From the NCBI GenBank assembly GCA_037043015.1, contig CM073328.1, positions 13,613,495 to 13,677,494 on the forward strand: 64,000 nucleotides of DNA, written 5' to 3'. The notes below the pieces were generated by a model. The model had not been told where the DNA came from. It was given only the letters and a program-made list of their open reading frames with translations, and ran no database searches. The position numbers were made by a program, and so were the translations under genes. The DNA comes from Bryum argenteum (taxonomy: Eukaryota > Streptophyta > Bryopsida > Bryales > Bryaceae). Within the stretch, counting starts at the first letter, position 1. Each line of letters starts with the position of its first letter. Below are positions 32,918 through 50,299 of the stretch, piece by piece.

Positions 32918-35900
32918 TCATGAGATCTCATGGTGACCGGGTCGCCTTCCGTCATCAGAATCATCAGAATCCCTTTGAGTAATCTCACTCTCATCTTCAG
33001 GTACCACTGAAGGAGGGGAGGAGGTAACCATTCCCTGTTCTTTCAAAGTGAGAAGAGAAGCCAAATCGTGAATTCGTGGCGTTTCGCCAGTCGATAATTC
33101 CCTGGTGTCGTCGTCCTCATCCTTAATACCGTCCACAGGAGACTTCCCCTTCACATCCACGCTCGTTGAAGTTGTTTCCAAATTAGCCTCCTCCTGTGAT
33201 GGTGATGATCTCGATTCGGCCATCTCTGGCGTTATGCTGTCTAGCTGCCTGTCCAGTAGCTGTAGCGACTGTAACTGCCTATGCGTCATCTGCGAAGACA
33301 TCAAGAAAGGCTTAAGAGAAAACTCATAGACAGGCTAACGAGAAAGCTCCTATATTGACAGTGTACAGTGGTATGATCTGTAGAATTGATGAGACCTACC
33401 TCGATGAACTGCTTTACTTGATTCCGTTGTATCTGAAGCAAGGATGAAGGGTTGGAGGTGGTTCGTGTGCTGGGTTCTGGATCAGCAGCAGTGGCTGGAG
33501 AAGCTTCGACTTCGGGCTGCGCTTGCGGCTGTGCATATGAAGGCAAAGGAACAAACCCTGGCATATACATTTGACAATACTGCACTGGACTATTAAACCT
33601 CTGTGCTGACTGGCGTTGTTGGTTTGAATTCGATGCTTCTGAATCTGTAGTTCCATTTTCACTAGCAGGCTCTGAAGTAGCACCAGCTTGGCCGGCTTGA
33701 GGTGCACCACCTACAACTAGCATATGTCCCTGGGGAATCATTGGTATGTACACGGGACACCTGAACATCATAAACCAAAAGCTCATAATCATGAGTACCG
33801 AGCGCATTCAGAAAAGACAAATTAACAGTGATTTACAAGGAAATCTTAATACAACTCTTTGAGTGAATGAATACCTCTGAATAGGACAAGAACGAACGTT
33901 TTCTGGATGATTCGACCATTTCTAGTTCTGAGCTCTAAATAGTGAATGTTATCGAGCCATTGGTTTCATGCTTTGAAAGACTGGGAGCTGATTCGTCACG
34001 TGTCTGGAAAGACGAGAAATTACATACCAGGCTATTGTGCCAGGCTGCACAGCAAAACCAGTAGTAGCTGCTGCTGGACGAGCTTGATTGTTAGGTGCTA
34101 CACCAGCTTGCATGTAACGCATGTGAAATGAACCAGCGCCGGGCCATTGACCAAGTACTGGGCCTTGAAATGGACGCCTTTCAGGAGCACCACCTTGGCC
34201 TGCAACAGCAACTAATTTAGTGACTTATGTAGATTGCAGATATCAAGGGGCATTTGTTACTTACAAGCAAGATTTACGACTAAGCTAGTAATTGATACCT
34301 TAGTTCTATACACTATTCCACTTGCAATGATATAGGGGCCCAACCAACCTTCAGCTGGTCGCTGGTCTTGCTGATGACCGTGCTGATGAGCTGCTGGAGC
34401 TTCCGCTGCATTTGCAGGGGCAGTTTCAGGAGCAGAAACAGGAGCTCGACACGTTGGGCAAGTCTGCTGTCGCTCAAGCCAAGATCGCAAACAGTGGACA
34501 TGGAAAAAGTGTCCACAGGGTAGCTTCTTAGCCGCAGACATCTCCTCTCGACATATTATGCAAGTCGCATCACTACTGTACAAACAGCGAGTAGCAGTCA
34601 GTCGACCAACATCCCTCCTTTTGATCCAGATGTACACGAATGTACAGAAAGAAAACGGACAGTACTGCTAAAATCTACTCCCATTCAAGACTTACGGTCG
34701 TACATTCGGATCTTAAGAGATATGAACATGGCTCCAGTTTGAACATTCAGATCTTAAAAGATTCATACATAGATTCAGAACCAGAACCCTTACCGTCCAA
34801 GTTCTTCCTCAGTCGCATCAGGGAATCGATCATTCATGTTCGAGGTGATCTTCCGGTACCGGATGAAATCAGCAACTCGAGCTTTGAAATTCCTGAAAGT
34901 TTCGTAAAGCTCTCGTACAAGATGCAGAGGGAGTCCATAATGGCTGCAGCCAAAACCAAACGAGGAAACAATGAGACATGGAAACAATCGATTCAGAATG
35001 AAACGATTGTTCACTAAATAGCAAGGACAGATACAGATCATTACCATCACCAGACAATAAAATGCGCTTCCAAACATCAATCATGGTCAAGCACTCTTCA
35101 AGAAAAAATATAAAAAAGAGAATTGTCCTGCTTCATGCATAATCGGAGAACTCATATGAACAAACTATCTACTCGGCATGGCGTTGACTTACATGAAGAT
35201 CACAAGAAAGAAGAACAAATACAGAGACAGGTGCAGCAGGTCTCGCACAAGCTCTAGGTAGAAGATGTATACAGCTTTATTGTCCCACTGCCCCTCCATC
35301 ACCATGTCTCCCACGTACAAAACATATTTCAAGAAAGTTGCTACCGTCGAAGTTGCCAAGATTAAATACCTGCACAAAAAAAGAACCTCATAAATGCTCA
35401 CACTCACACAGCGTCTAGTAGCAAAATCTTACACCTTTCTAAGTCACCCGATCCTCACTGATAAAAGTGCCAGAGAAAACCTAAAATCCTGAAGAATCTC
35501 TTAATCCAACGACAATCATTCATGCAAAACTCAGACATTGACATCACAACAGAGGCATGAGGATCACTCACTCAAAGGCAAAGAAGAGCGAAACCGAAGC
35601 CTTTCTCGTCCGCAGAATATGCGCAGCAGAGAATTGGAGAAACAAAACGTCGAGAGCAAGCAGAAGTGCCATGAATGTGATGATTCGGAAATGCGAGAGC
35701 CTCGATACAGACGGCGTGGTTTCAATATACTCCACTCGTTTTTGTGAAAGCCAATGGAAAGCTTTTATAAACAGGAGAACTGTGATCATCGCCACAAAAG
35801 TGACATTGAATTCCTCCCTGAAAATGGTCATGGCGAACAGAATCTCCATCACCTCACGCCACGACTGCTCATTCAAGCGCTCTACCTCCGCCTCTCGTAA

Positions 35901-36104
35901 GTTTCCGAGAAACACCGTCTTGACCGCTTGCCACAATATACACATCAACACGAGCGCCATGTTGAGAAGTAACACTAGGCTGATCTTCGACGTCGCCAAG
36001 TACAACATCGCCGGATAGAACTGCTCTCTACTCCGAAACGCATGAATGATTATCACCAACGCGCTCCCGGCGCTTAGCGCCGCATACCGCCCTAATTGCA
36101 CCAT
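32918..36104 (-). CDS. HRD1: HRD1-type ERAD E3 ubiquitin ligase, 7 exons
   Basis: Exons on the - strand: 36104-35572, 35369-35193, 34943-34794, 34575-34265, 34199-34028, 33760-33400 and 33289-32918. All phases fit, giving 691 residues. The N-terminal half (1-~285) has about six membrane segments and the strongly conserved blocks SKISLVLLLNM, REAEVERLNEQSWREVMEIL, KRVEYIETTPSVS and RFPDAT. The RING-H2 domain starts at C292 (CIICREEM...CGHFFHVHCLRSWLERQQ, then CPTC). The C-terminal half is a long Pro/Gln/Ala-rich cytosolic tail ending in an acidic Ser-rich region. HRD1 sits in the ER membrane and ubiquitinates misfolded proteins during retro-translocation. The start ATG reads MVQLGRY; a longer frame upstream begins with GTG. 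The intron-rich structure is intact. Confidence 0.95.
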
Positions 36105-36400
36105 CTCTGCTCCCTCCTCCTCTTCAAAAACCTTCACCTGCTAGATACTGCTTTTTCCGTCTCCTCGACTTTCATTATTCGCTTAAGCATTTTTTTCCAT
36201 AACCCTAACTCAGATCCAATATATCACCATATGCTCGATTATCCAAGGATTCTTCGTTAAAACCCGCCCGAATTGATCCGCCATAGCCACAAAACAGGAT
36301 TCACTCAACCCTAAGGCACCATATTTCTCCCCTGCACTAAGTAAGACCGACTGAATCTGCAAAAAATCCTCAGCGAGCTCTGAAAGGCACGGATTCAGCC

Positions 36401-36568
36401 ATGTCAGGAAAAAGGAAACGAAGGGCGGAAGGTGCCGGCTCCGAGGAAGAGGAGGGGATGCCGGAATTGTCGTGGGGAGGGGCTGGAACTGTCGTGGAGG
36501 ATGGCGGAAGGGTCGTAGGAGGACGGATGGAGCTCTTCGTCACTCGGTGTCCGGAAGCCAGTGGCTAG
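36401..36568 (+). CDS. Small ORF divergent from HRD1, doubtful
   Basis: This ATG-started frame of 55 codons begins MSGKRKRRAEGAGSEEEEG, about 300 bp upstream of HRD1 on the other strand, in a GC-rich promoter-like region. The N terminus resembles a nuclear-localisation signal plus acidic run. There is no recognisable family and no second exon seen. It may be a first exon of a lost gene or chance. Confidence 0.25.
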   Translation: MSGKRKRRAEGAGSEEEEGMPELSWGGAGTVVEDGGRVVGGRMELFVTRCPEASG

Positions 36569-36853
36569 CCTAGCATTATTTAGGCGGACCAATCGGGGGC
36601 CGCCATGTGGCACGCGGCGGACGGAGGTCCGTCCATTTTTGGACGTCCATTCGAATTTTGACTTTTGAGTGGACGGAAGTCAAATCTACTCTGGTCACCA
36701 GAATGTTCTCTAGGACAAGGGGTTTTTCTTCTCCATTATTGAGTGTTCATTATTTGAAGTACTAACGGTGCTCTCAAGCATGCTTCTCATGTTGAAATCA
36801 TTGTGATGATAGGGAAAATGGATGAATTGTTCTTGACTCAAATGTCAAAATTC

Positions 36854-36886
<33 letters not shown>

Positions 36887-37328
36887 TAAAATGAAAGTTG
36901 AGTTGTTTATGTCTCAGTAAGTTACTTTACAATGTCCAAAAATCTACTTCTTTAATAAAATACTTTATGGCGATCCTTCCTACCCACCAACATACCAACG
37001 TATCAACCTACAAACTTACCAACCTATCTACCTACTTTCTTTTATGTTTTTTGGAATATTTAAAAATATAAATAATAAAATATACATTTCTAAAAACAAT
37101 AAATATAATATGAGGAAATGGTAGACACGGGATAATTTTATAAAAGTACCATATAAAGAGCTTTCCCCTCGGGACAACATGGACATATCTTCATTGAAAA
37201 TCTAACTATCATTAGAGGCCTTCTATTTTACTTTGAATTGTTATTTTGTCAGTGCACTTTGTGAAGGATAAACAATATGAGTGTGAATGGGTGCAAGGAA
37301 GTCATACATTGAACGTTTGATTGTTTAA
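36569..37328. other. Promoter-distal and AT-rich DNA
   Basis: The left end has a CCAAT box (GACCAATCGG) and the inverted piece GGAGGTCCGTCCA...TGGACGTCC. From 36850 there is an A17 run followed by (TA)n. No gene. Confidence 0.45.
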
Positions 37329-37490
37329 AGGACGCTTTACATGGGGGAGTCAAACCGTACTTGGGGCCAAGAATCCTCTCAATGTAATTGGTCCATTTTT
37401 TAAACTACAAGTAATGAACCAATCACGTTGAGAGGATTTTTTCTCTTTATCGGCCTCAAGTACGGCTTGACTCCCCATGTAAAGCATCCC
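37329..37490. mobile_element. Tourist-like hairpin MITE with TAA duplication
   Basis: 162 bp flanked by TAA (37326-37328, 37491-37493). The arms pair over roughly 70 bp each: GCTTTACATGGGGGAGTCAA at the left and TTGACTCCCCATGTAAAGC at the right, followed inward by CCGTACTTG and AATCCTCTCAA. A 3-bp TWA duplication with a long inverted repeat is the pattern of PIF/Harbinger-derived Tourist elements. Confidence 0.8.
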
Positions 37491-37805
37491 TAAGGATAAA
37501 AGAGGTCTTCTCTGGTATCAATTTACTCCTTAAAAATCTTTACTTATTAGAGTCACTTGAAAGCATAACAAAATTTGCTTTCACATAACTAATTATATCA
37601 TAAAGTTTTTGCACAAAACTCTTTAATCATTCTGAAATAAATTCAAGAAATTTGTACACCAATTAACCCGAAAAGGCTCAAAAGGGTAGGAAGCTTCAAC
37701 ATTCTCCCAAACTAAGTAATAATCTATATTGTTAAATGAAAATTGTCATTGAATGATATTTTGGATTTTTCAAGAGAATAAAATAAATTATAATTCTAGG
37801 ATCTT

Positions 37806-38795
37806 TTAACCCCTAAACGCCCGAGCCTATTTTCAGCAGAAAAGCACATTTCCATAGAAATCGTCATAGATGAAAATCAAGAGAAGCTATTAAGATCTCA
37901 ACCGTACAAACTTGTAATAGACTTATTGAAGATCATGTGGACCAAAATTTGAGTCATGAGGCCTTATAGATCGGGAGATCATAACATATTAATATCAAAA
38001 ACAAACTGCAAAATTTCATCATTTTCACTTTGAGGTGGAAATGCTACCAATATACCTATTGCAATGAAAAAATCGCCAACTAGAAAGATGTTCACCTTCA
38101 TCTTAATAAGTCCGTTACCCAACAGAAATTCATCAAAAAAATTTCTTGGCTCAATTAAAAGCCATGCAATGGTAAAAACTTTTTACAGATGCCGAACATT
38201 TTACAAAGGAAAAATAGTCCAAAACTATACCCTTTGCATTCAATTTCATGCCTTATCTTCAAACCATCTTCGATCTTGTTAAGGTTTCTACCACTTAGAC
38301 TAGACTCTAATTGGAGGCCATCCCAAAAAATTAAGTTGAAATCCAACGGTGGATGAGGGAGATATAGCTCCTCAAATATCATCCATTTTCTCACTTTTTC
38401 TGTTGACAAAACATCACTGCAAATCCAATAGCAAAATCATTTGGATCAAAAAACTTCTCACTACAAAGTTGTTAAGAATCACCTTAAGATCATGACCATG
38501 AAAAAAAAATCATGAAAAATTATTTTTAATTTCAGATAATTGGCTTGCAATGGTAATACATGCCCCATGCTTGGAAACCCAAAAACAAGAGTTGTCTTCA
38601 CTAAAGTGCATTCCGTTAATTCATACTTTATTGTATGGGCTTGAAAATTTTACAACACAAACTAGACTTGATTTGGAACCTAATTTAAGTGACTTCATCC
38701 AAAACGGACCTCGGATAAAGAAGATATGGCTCTTCAAAGTTTCTCATGTACATCCAAAATGTCGTTTTTCGACATTGTGGGCGTTTAAGGGTTAA
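37806..38795. mobile_element. TTAA-bounded element, family B, long copy 1
   Basis: 990 bp from TTAACCCCTAAACGCCCGAG to GGGCGTTTAAGGGTTAA. It is the inverse-orientation relative of 56035-57013 along its length. The right end carries the hairpin ATGTCGTTTTTCGACAT. Short frames exist but no transposase. This is a non-autonomous piggyBac-type element by target site and ends. Confidence 0.85.
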
Positions 38796-41700
38796 AGTAC
38801 TAGTTGAGAAGTATTAAAAAAAATTAGAAGAAAAATTAAAAGGAATTTTCTTATAGCACAAATTTGGAGATCATGCAATCTAATTGGTGTTCAATGTGAC
38901 CTCTAAACTACCTATGAAAAATATCTTGCACTATTTGTGTTTGAAGGTTTGTAGCAAATGATCTACAAACTCAAATGAAGTTATGTAGATTGCTTATGAA
39001 ACTTGAGTTACCAGATTTGTACCCTTTTAAAAAATTATTCAAAAAAGTACTTTGTATTTAAGCATGGGAACTCTTTGAGATTCTCATTTGATTCAAAAAT
39101 GATTGTCTGGGCTTTTAGGAATCAAGCCAAGAATGGAGTACGTTTAGCAAGTATTATTATAGAGTATTATTGTTTATGTTTGAATAGAATGTGTTGCAAC
39201 TATATCTTAAAGTATCATGCAAAATTGTATAATACTAAGTTATTATCTAATAATATTCTCAAATAACTTCAAATTCTCATTTATGATATGTAAAAACATC
39301 AATGATACTTCAATCACATCAATTATTTGATAAATATATTACATGGTTGAATAAAAAGAAGAAACCACTAATCTACTATTGCAATTGATATAGAGAGAAT
39401 GTATGTATGACTCATCTCAAATCCAATCAATATGAGAAATTTCTCTACACAAATAAACCTACTTGGATGAAAGATGATTGTAGGATTTCATATATAAGTA
39501 AAAAGTACACACTCAAGAATCTAAAATCTGAAAATCAACAAAAGAGTATTGTAAGGGAAATAATAATAAATTATCTACCTTCTCTAAACAAAATTATTCT
39601 TTTGGGCATAAGTTTCTTTCCTGCATGTCAACCTTGAAGCAAAATAACGGTAAAAATTGAATTTTTACAAGTTGGTACCAAATACCTTATAATTAGTGAA
39701 TACTGATACAAAAAATAAAAAAATATTGGTTGTGATTGTAGAACCTTTTTAACTTGTATAAAAGTTGTAAAGAAAAAGTATCACACGACTAGATATATAC
39801 CATGTTTGACTAAATTTGGAAGAATCTAAATAGTGAATTTTTCATTTTAGTCAATATAGTAGCTTGCTCAAAATTCATTACAAAAATTTCAAGCAATTAT
39901 AAGTTGTGGAGAGATTTTTTCATGAATCGTAGCATTTACAATAGCACACTTGCTAATGGTGTAAATAAGTCCATATGATGTTAGATGTACTCTAAGTAGG
40001 ACATGAGTAACAATTTCTACTTTCCAACACATTGATAATTGCATTTTATCATATTCATTTAACTTGAACGACATTTATTTGCAACAATGAATAGTATTTG
40101 GAAGTACTAAAATATTGCTTGATACAAGAACTACTATTAGAAACAAGTTTCAAAATGTATTTCATATTTTCAATTTTTGTTTCATTGCAAATCAAGTAGT
40201 CATTTTTGATAGATTAATCTTTTAGTTTAATCCAAGATATTAGTTGTGACTTCTCTGATGTTGACTTGTAGTCTTGCACAAAATATTTAAACAACCAATA
40301 TCAAATGTCACATGTTTCTTACATCATTTGAAGTGACTTTTGGATTTGTTCTTATGGACTTCCTTTAGATTTATCCTTGATAACGTAAATTTTTCTTCTT
40401 CAAGGATGTAAAACTACTTTCATGTTTAAATCATTTACATGAAATGTGCTTATTCTTTAGATGATTTCTCTCCACTACCTAATGGCTCTTGTCTTTGTTG
40501 AAAAGCAAAACAAAATATTAAGAATGTCATTATGAATATTAAAGACTTATCTTGTTTTCTTTTAGTGGATTTGGGTTTACCCAAACCCAAAAATGCCATT
40601 TATAGGAAAATCTACCAATAATTATATACTATAATGTTTGATAAAAAAATTCAAAGTCTTTGTTGTACAAATATTTGGTCATTTGTAGTAAACATTGCTT
40701 TCTTCTTGATGTTTTCTGAGATAATGTGTCTGAGTTTCATGGTTAATAGTGCAAGTTTTTCCCTAATAACACTATGTAATGTTGTTGTTTTTTCATTTTG
40801 TATATTCATCTTCAAAATGTATATGTATCTAAATAAAGCTTTTGCGAAACCAATTGTTAGACCAAATAAAATAGCCTATTTCACGTGTAATCATCTTCTT
40901 TCAATATTAACTCATTTTAGATAAGGAACTTTGGTTTCATTGTTTCATAAATTTATAAATATTTGGCCATTTAATGTGCTCAAAGTAGCATCAAATGGTT
41001 CATTTCTCTTTTGAAGGTTATACTTTTTCTTCACAATCATAGAACTTTTCATTTCATTGAGATTCAGCTCTTGTGACTTTTATCATAATTTGAAATTGAC
41101 CTTTAGCAATATGAAAATATTCAATACCTAGGTATATGCAAAAATACAAATTTCTCTTTAATCACATAAGGTATGTGCAATGTAATTGTTGATTTCAATC
41201 AACTTGTAAATTGTATATTTTTGAGTGAAGTATTCAAAAGATTTAATCCTTATAAAATTACAAATGTGAACATTACACATAAATGGCCGTGATCATTCAT
41301 GTATTATCATTTGATACCTAAATTTAAAAATAGGTGAAATTAGAAAATAATTGCTTGCTAAGGTTGTATTTGAACTTGAAAAATTTTACCTTTATTTTGT
41401 AAGCAACTCACTATCCAAGGTATGCTCAAAAAACATGCATCACAATATAGAGCAGTTTTCATTCTTACTTACCTTTTCATTTTTAACGTGTTTGGTTTAT
41501 TATTTGAGGTAGTTATTACAACTTTAATTGTTGTAGATCAATCATTTTCTATATTTTCAGACATTTGTATTTTATTTTGGTTAACCATTTTAGGAGTTGA
41601 ATGGGATTAATTATAAATATAATGATCATGTTCAAATTCATTTTAAAGTCCTGAATGTAATTAGTAATTGATTCAATGTTGTGGAATTGGTCTTAAAAGT

Positions 41701-42718
41701 ATATCAATTAATCTTATCAATCATCTACCCGTGTTCTTTTATGATAAGATAAGTACCAAATTATAACTCATATCGGTATATCAAAATATTAACGCTACAA
41801 TAAATCACAAAAATTATTCATTCCTCATTGAGTAGTTAGATGGACCTATCCGAAAACCTCATCACCAATTGCAATTTTGTTTGCTAATCAAGAGATTTTT
41901 TAATTTTTTTTTATCAAATTAAACAAGTATGAAAGTAATATGCATAAGTAGTAAGATAAAATGTAGCATTATCATTTGTGGATTTAACCTCAAAATGGTC
42001 TGGTACATTTTTTAATAAGTATATAGTTCTTACATAAATGGTAATGTTTATATTATCTTAAACCATAATGTCTTCATGTCCCCTACATACATGTGATATT
42101 TTATTGTCATCCCTCTTACCTTTCTATTTATTAGACTCAAATTGACACGACCTTTTTTATAATTATCCTTTCAAACCTTGGATTATCACCCTTTAGCTTC
42201 CGTAATATCACCTCTCTGATCTTCGAATGTTAACACTCCTCCTTTATAATATCACCCCTCCTACCTATATATCATCTCACCAATATAATCTAAATTATAC
42301 TTCGGCCATTATGTTGTCCCATTGAGTTATCACACTTGAAATACTATCAACCTATTAACTACTCTAAAGTATAACCATGAGTATCATTGGCCAAAATTCA
42401 AAGAGACTATTGTACATTAGAATGATATTCTTCTATATAAGCAAAAATAAATTGTAGAACTATATTTAATCAATGTAGATAAACATATTTCATTATATTC
42501 ATACCATATAAATGTTATGTGTATATATTCCCCTTCCTGAATTATGGTATTGGATCTACATATATATTTTAGTTGACATTCTAGCTTACCTTTATTTAGT
42601 GTACTTCTTAATTTCCATAAAGAACCATACTAAATATTTCACCTAGATTTTTCAAATAGCCCAAAAACTTTACCATCTCAAAAAAGAAAAACTATTGTAA
42701 TATTTAGTATTACCTTCC
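38796..42718. other. AT-rich desert
   Basis: Almost 4 kb of very AT-rich DNA. The open frames are short and of low-complexity hydrophobic composition. I see no gene, RNA gene or clear terminal repeats. It may be decayed repetitive DNA. Confidence 0.5.
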
Positions 42719-43397
42719 TTAACCCTTAAGCGCCTAGAGTGTCGTTTTTCGACATTCTAGATGTACACCGTCATCTTTGCACTGCTGCCGTGCTTTCATC
42801 CGATCATTTTTTTATCCGGGGTTTTTTTTACCCGCCTCCTCGTCGGATTTACTCTACTGGGTAGTTGGGTAAGTAGTAAAAATTGCATTTTTCAAGTTGT
42901 GAGAGGGAGCAGTAGACTTTTTGCATGAAAGTTTTTGCTTGGAAATTGGGTAGGCAGGGAAGAAAAATGGGAAGAGAATTGTGGGCCACAATTTCATGAC
43001 CTTGCCTTGCAAGGTGGATTGCCACTATTTAATTTTTTTTTCTTTTTCACATTCTGTTTTCGGATTCATCTTCTATGCTCTCTTATCTTTCTTTATTTAG
43101 AAAAAATCATTTCTATCCGAGGCTCTCAAAAAAATTATTACACCCCTAAAGTGGGGTGATGCTTGCTGCCCCTCCTTTTTTGGGGGCGTTTTTCACCCCT
43201 TTTTTGCATGGATCTTGGAATCCATAGCTCCAAATGGCATGTAAATTGGTAGGCATACTAATTGCCATGCTCCAAAGAAGATCCTACGGTTGAATTATCC
43301 ATTTTCATTTTTTATTTTTTTTTACGCAGTTTTGAGAAAATCAGCGTTTTTACAAGCTCTTTGGAGCTTTATCCCCCCTTGGGCGTTTAGGGGTTAA
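42719..43397. mobile_element. TTAA-bounded element, family C, copy 1
   Basis: 679 bp from TTAACCCTTAAGCGCC to GGGCGTTTAGGGGTTAA. The left end has the hairpin TGTCGTTTTTCGACA. It is inverse to 60860-61295, which is shorter by about 240 bp. Shared pieces include CATGGATCTTGGAATCCATA-like and TCCTACGGTTG sequences. It ends 275 bp before the PYD2 start codon and so forms part of that promoter region. Confidence 0.85.
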
Positions 43398-43671
43398 ATA
43401 CCATAGTCTCCCCACTAGAACTCTTGCATAATTCTCTCCAAATCAAACCTTTCTTTTGAAATTCTCTCATATCATTCCCTTTGCAAAAAAAAGCTTAGTG
43501 AAAAAGTCCTCACAGAAAAAAAGTATCGGAGAAAGTGAAAGTGAAACTCAACCTTGCTTTCGTCACAGCTCCTCGATCGTGTTAGTGCTCCGATCATCTG
43601 GCTTGATTCTCCTCACAAATCACTCACTCGTCGATCAATTTCACGATCGCAAGAGGATTTCTCTTAAAGAA

Positions 43672-48191
<4,520 letters not shown>

Positions 48192-48647
48192 AGCTTCCGA
48201 CTTCCATGCTCAACACAATGGAGTCAATTCAGGAGCCAGTGTCTCTCTTACTTATCTGTACAGCTATCTTTATAGTTGTTTATCTTTTCCTAGCTTTTTA
48301 TGAGCTGATTGTATATGTACTATAGTGGTTGTACCTGGATAGTGTGTTCTTAGGGTACAGTATATCTTTAGGATGATTCCCAATTGACATTGTATAATTC
48401 GTAGAATGTACTAGTACGTCCTTGTAGAGTTGCTCTGGGGCAATGAATACTTGGTAGTAGCTCGGGATTTGTTGACCAGAATTGCGATCCAATCGTTGCC
48501 CATACCTCTACAAAAACTCCACTTGTAACTACACCTCATGCGCCCCAGTGCAAACGACGGTGCTCGAGATCATAATGACATCACTCATATACAGAACAAA
48601 ATGCAAATGTACCCATGAATATCCGGGGTGCTCAGAACTCTTTTGAG

Positions 48648-48976
48648 ATGAGATAGATAGATTCATAGATAGAAACTCCGGTCCTTTCTACGGGGCCGGC
48701 GTGAATGAAGTGTCCGTTCGTAATGCTAATATCCCGATGGCCACCGGACAAGGGAAATTAGAACAATACTACTTCACCCTCTTGAGGGTGGACACTATAA
48801 CTACGCTAGTTTCTAGCCTAGTTACTAGTGCCTTGAAAATACTTGACATAGTATCCCCCTAAGGACTTTGAGGTACTCATACAACAAGGTCCAAGGACCT
48901 CCCACAATAGTTGGGTGGACTATAGTGGTGAGCACCATGCCGGCATGGGGAATAGAACCCACGACCTCCTCCTTTT
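48648..48976 (-). mobile_element. SINE-like insertion in unit A
   Basis: About 330 bp present in unit A only. Units B and C read straight through CTCTTTTGAGATCACTC. The insertion is flanked by an imperfect ~10-bp duplication (CTTTTGAGAT and CTTTTGGGAT). On the - strand GGTCGTGGGTTCTATTCCCC resembles a pol III B box region near one end. The other end is a simple (TCTA)n-like tail (GATAGATTCATAGATAG). This suggests a 5'-truncated tRNA-derived SINE. Confidence 0.55.
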
Positions 48977-49628
48977 GGGATCACTCAAATACACTATTGT
49001 GCCTACTTTCACAATATCGATTCTTGAAAAATTGTTTTTGTTATATGTATAATTAACTGGATTGAAAGACCCTGAAGTTAGCTTCCTAATTGGTGAACTT
49101 GGAGTGTTAGCTCAAAGAAAGTGAATGTATTTCGCATGGAAGATATTTTCATAACGTTCAACTAAGAAAATTTGGATGTAGATCAAGCGGACCAAGAGAG
49201 TCTTATATGACTTCGAGGTACAAAACAAGTGTGAGTGGTAGAATGCTAAAATAATTTGACAAAATTATATAAAAAAGTTTTGAAACAATTCGCAGCATTG
49301 TCCACATCATGAACGTGACTCCACTAGAAGTTGAGATGCATGCAACATACACAATTATATTTGCAGTTTTGAGCTTTCATAATTTTCTATCAAGAAAAAA
49401 TTATCACAAACTACATGACATTTTTATCTTATTTTTATTTTTTTGATTGAACAGAGAAAACCAATCACTGAATTCTGCACGTGAGAAGGAATTGCAAAAT
49501 CAGTGAATCAAGTACTGATAGCTGCTCGTACACTTGCTCTGATTCTCACATTTGAGCAATCAGCTTCCATTCATTTGTCATCTACACCTCGCTAATTATA
49601 CATGAAGGTTACTGGAAGCATAATCATA

Positions 49629-50111
49629 TTAGATTACGGATGATTGTAAAAATCCTGGTTGATCTAACCAGTAGCCAGGATACCACGAGATATCTCCTCT
49701 CAGATGACCATCATTTTCTTGTACGTTTTCAAATAGCGTTGGGTACGTCTCTCGAAGAAGGTTGCACTTGCAATTGTTTGGAGGTTCGTACGTTAATTCA
49801 AAGAGGTCATGATCATACAAGTGCACCATCACATCTTCAGTTTTTTCTCGGAGATTCCGGTCTCTAGAATTGTGAAGAAGACATGTGAGTGCGCAGAGGC
49901 CGTCGAGTTCAGTGTGAAATGCAAACAGGATATCCTTCAAAACGGATTCATTGTCGGTTCGAAGAATGGCATCCAAATAGATGGAGAGGCGGTCAAGGCA
50001 TTCAATTTCGAGAGCAAATTCAAACAGCTTCACGAATGTGGAGGGCGTCGCTAGCTCGTCGTTAAGCCCTCCAGTGCATTTGTCCAACAATGTCATGAAT
50101 AGTTCGTCCAT
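49629..50111 (-). CDS. Small helical protein, family G (G1)
   Basis: 160 residues, single exon, start MDELFMTLLDKCTGGLNDEL. Predominantly helical composition with a leucine-rich core (FVKLFEFALEIECLDRLSIY, AILRTD, ILFAFHTELDGLCALTCLL) and KTEDVMVHLYDHDLFEL. The C-terminal end is rich in Cys/Trp/Pro (NNCKCNLLRE, DISWYPGYWLDQP). I do not recognise the family. The spacing of helices faintly recalls a TFIIS N-terminal-type bundle, which is speculation. A TATA box (complement of TTTTATA, 50225-50231) lies 115 bp upstream. Paralogs are at 54756 (truncated), 59326 (intact) and 62468 (distant). ORF H1 is divergent. Confidence 0.65.
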   Translation of the reverse strand: MDELFMTLLDKCTGGLNDELATPSTFVKLFEFALEIECLDRLSIYLDAILRTDNESVLKDILFAFHTELDGLCALTCLLHNSRDRNLREKTEDVMVHLYDHDLFELTYEPPNNCKCNLLRETYPTLFENVQENDGHLRGDISWYPGYWLDQPGFLQSSVI

Positions 50112-50224
50112 GGCTTGGGAATTGTGCTATAATTGCAACAAAGCTTTGAGAAAATAATGGAGAGAGTGTGAACGGGAGAGGAGAGGATGTGGAAATGTGA
50201 AATGAAAGGGGAACGGCCCTCTTC

Positions 50225-50231
50225 TTTTATA
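50225..50231 (-). promoter_or_regulatory. TATA box of G1
   Basis: TATAAAA on the - strand, 115 bp before the G1 ATG, within CCCTCTTCTTTTATAGTGTA. The same box at the same distance precedes G2 (55259-55265) and G3 (59910-59916), and a TATAAAA is 117 bp before Gx (62923-62929). Confidence 0.7.
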
Positions 50232-50299
50232 GTGTAGAGAAAATGTAAAAGTTGAGACAATAATTAGTGAAGGAAACGTAAAAGTTAACGTGAAAGTTA

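Noticed and set aside
36105..36137. N-terminal extension of HRD1 (KVFEEEEGAE)
   Set aside because: It would start with GTG; the ATG at 36104 matches the usual HRD1 N terminus.
40634..41610. Hydrophobic open frames in the AT-rich desert
   Set aside because: Phe/Ile/Leu-rich translation is what random AT-rich DNA gives; no conserved motif.
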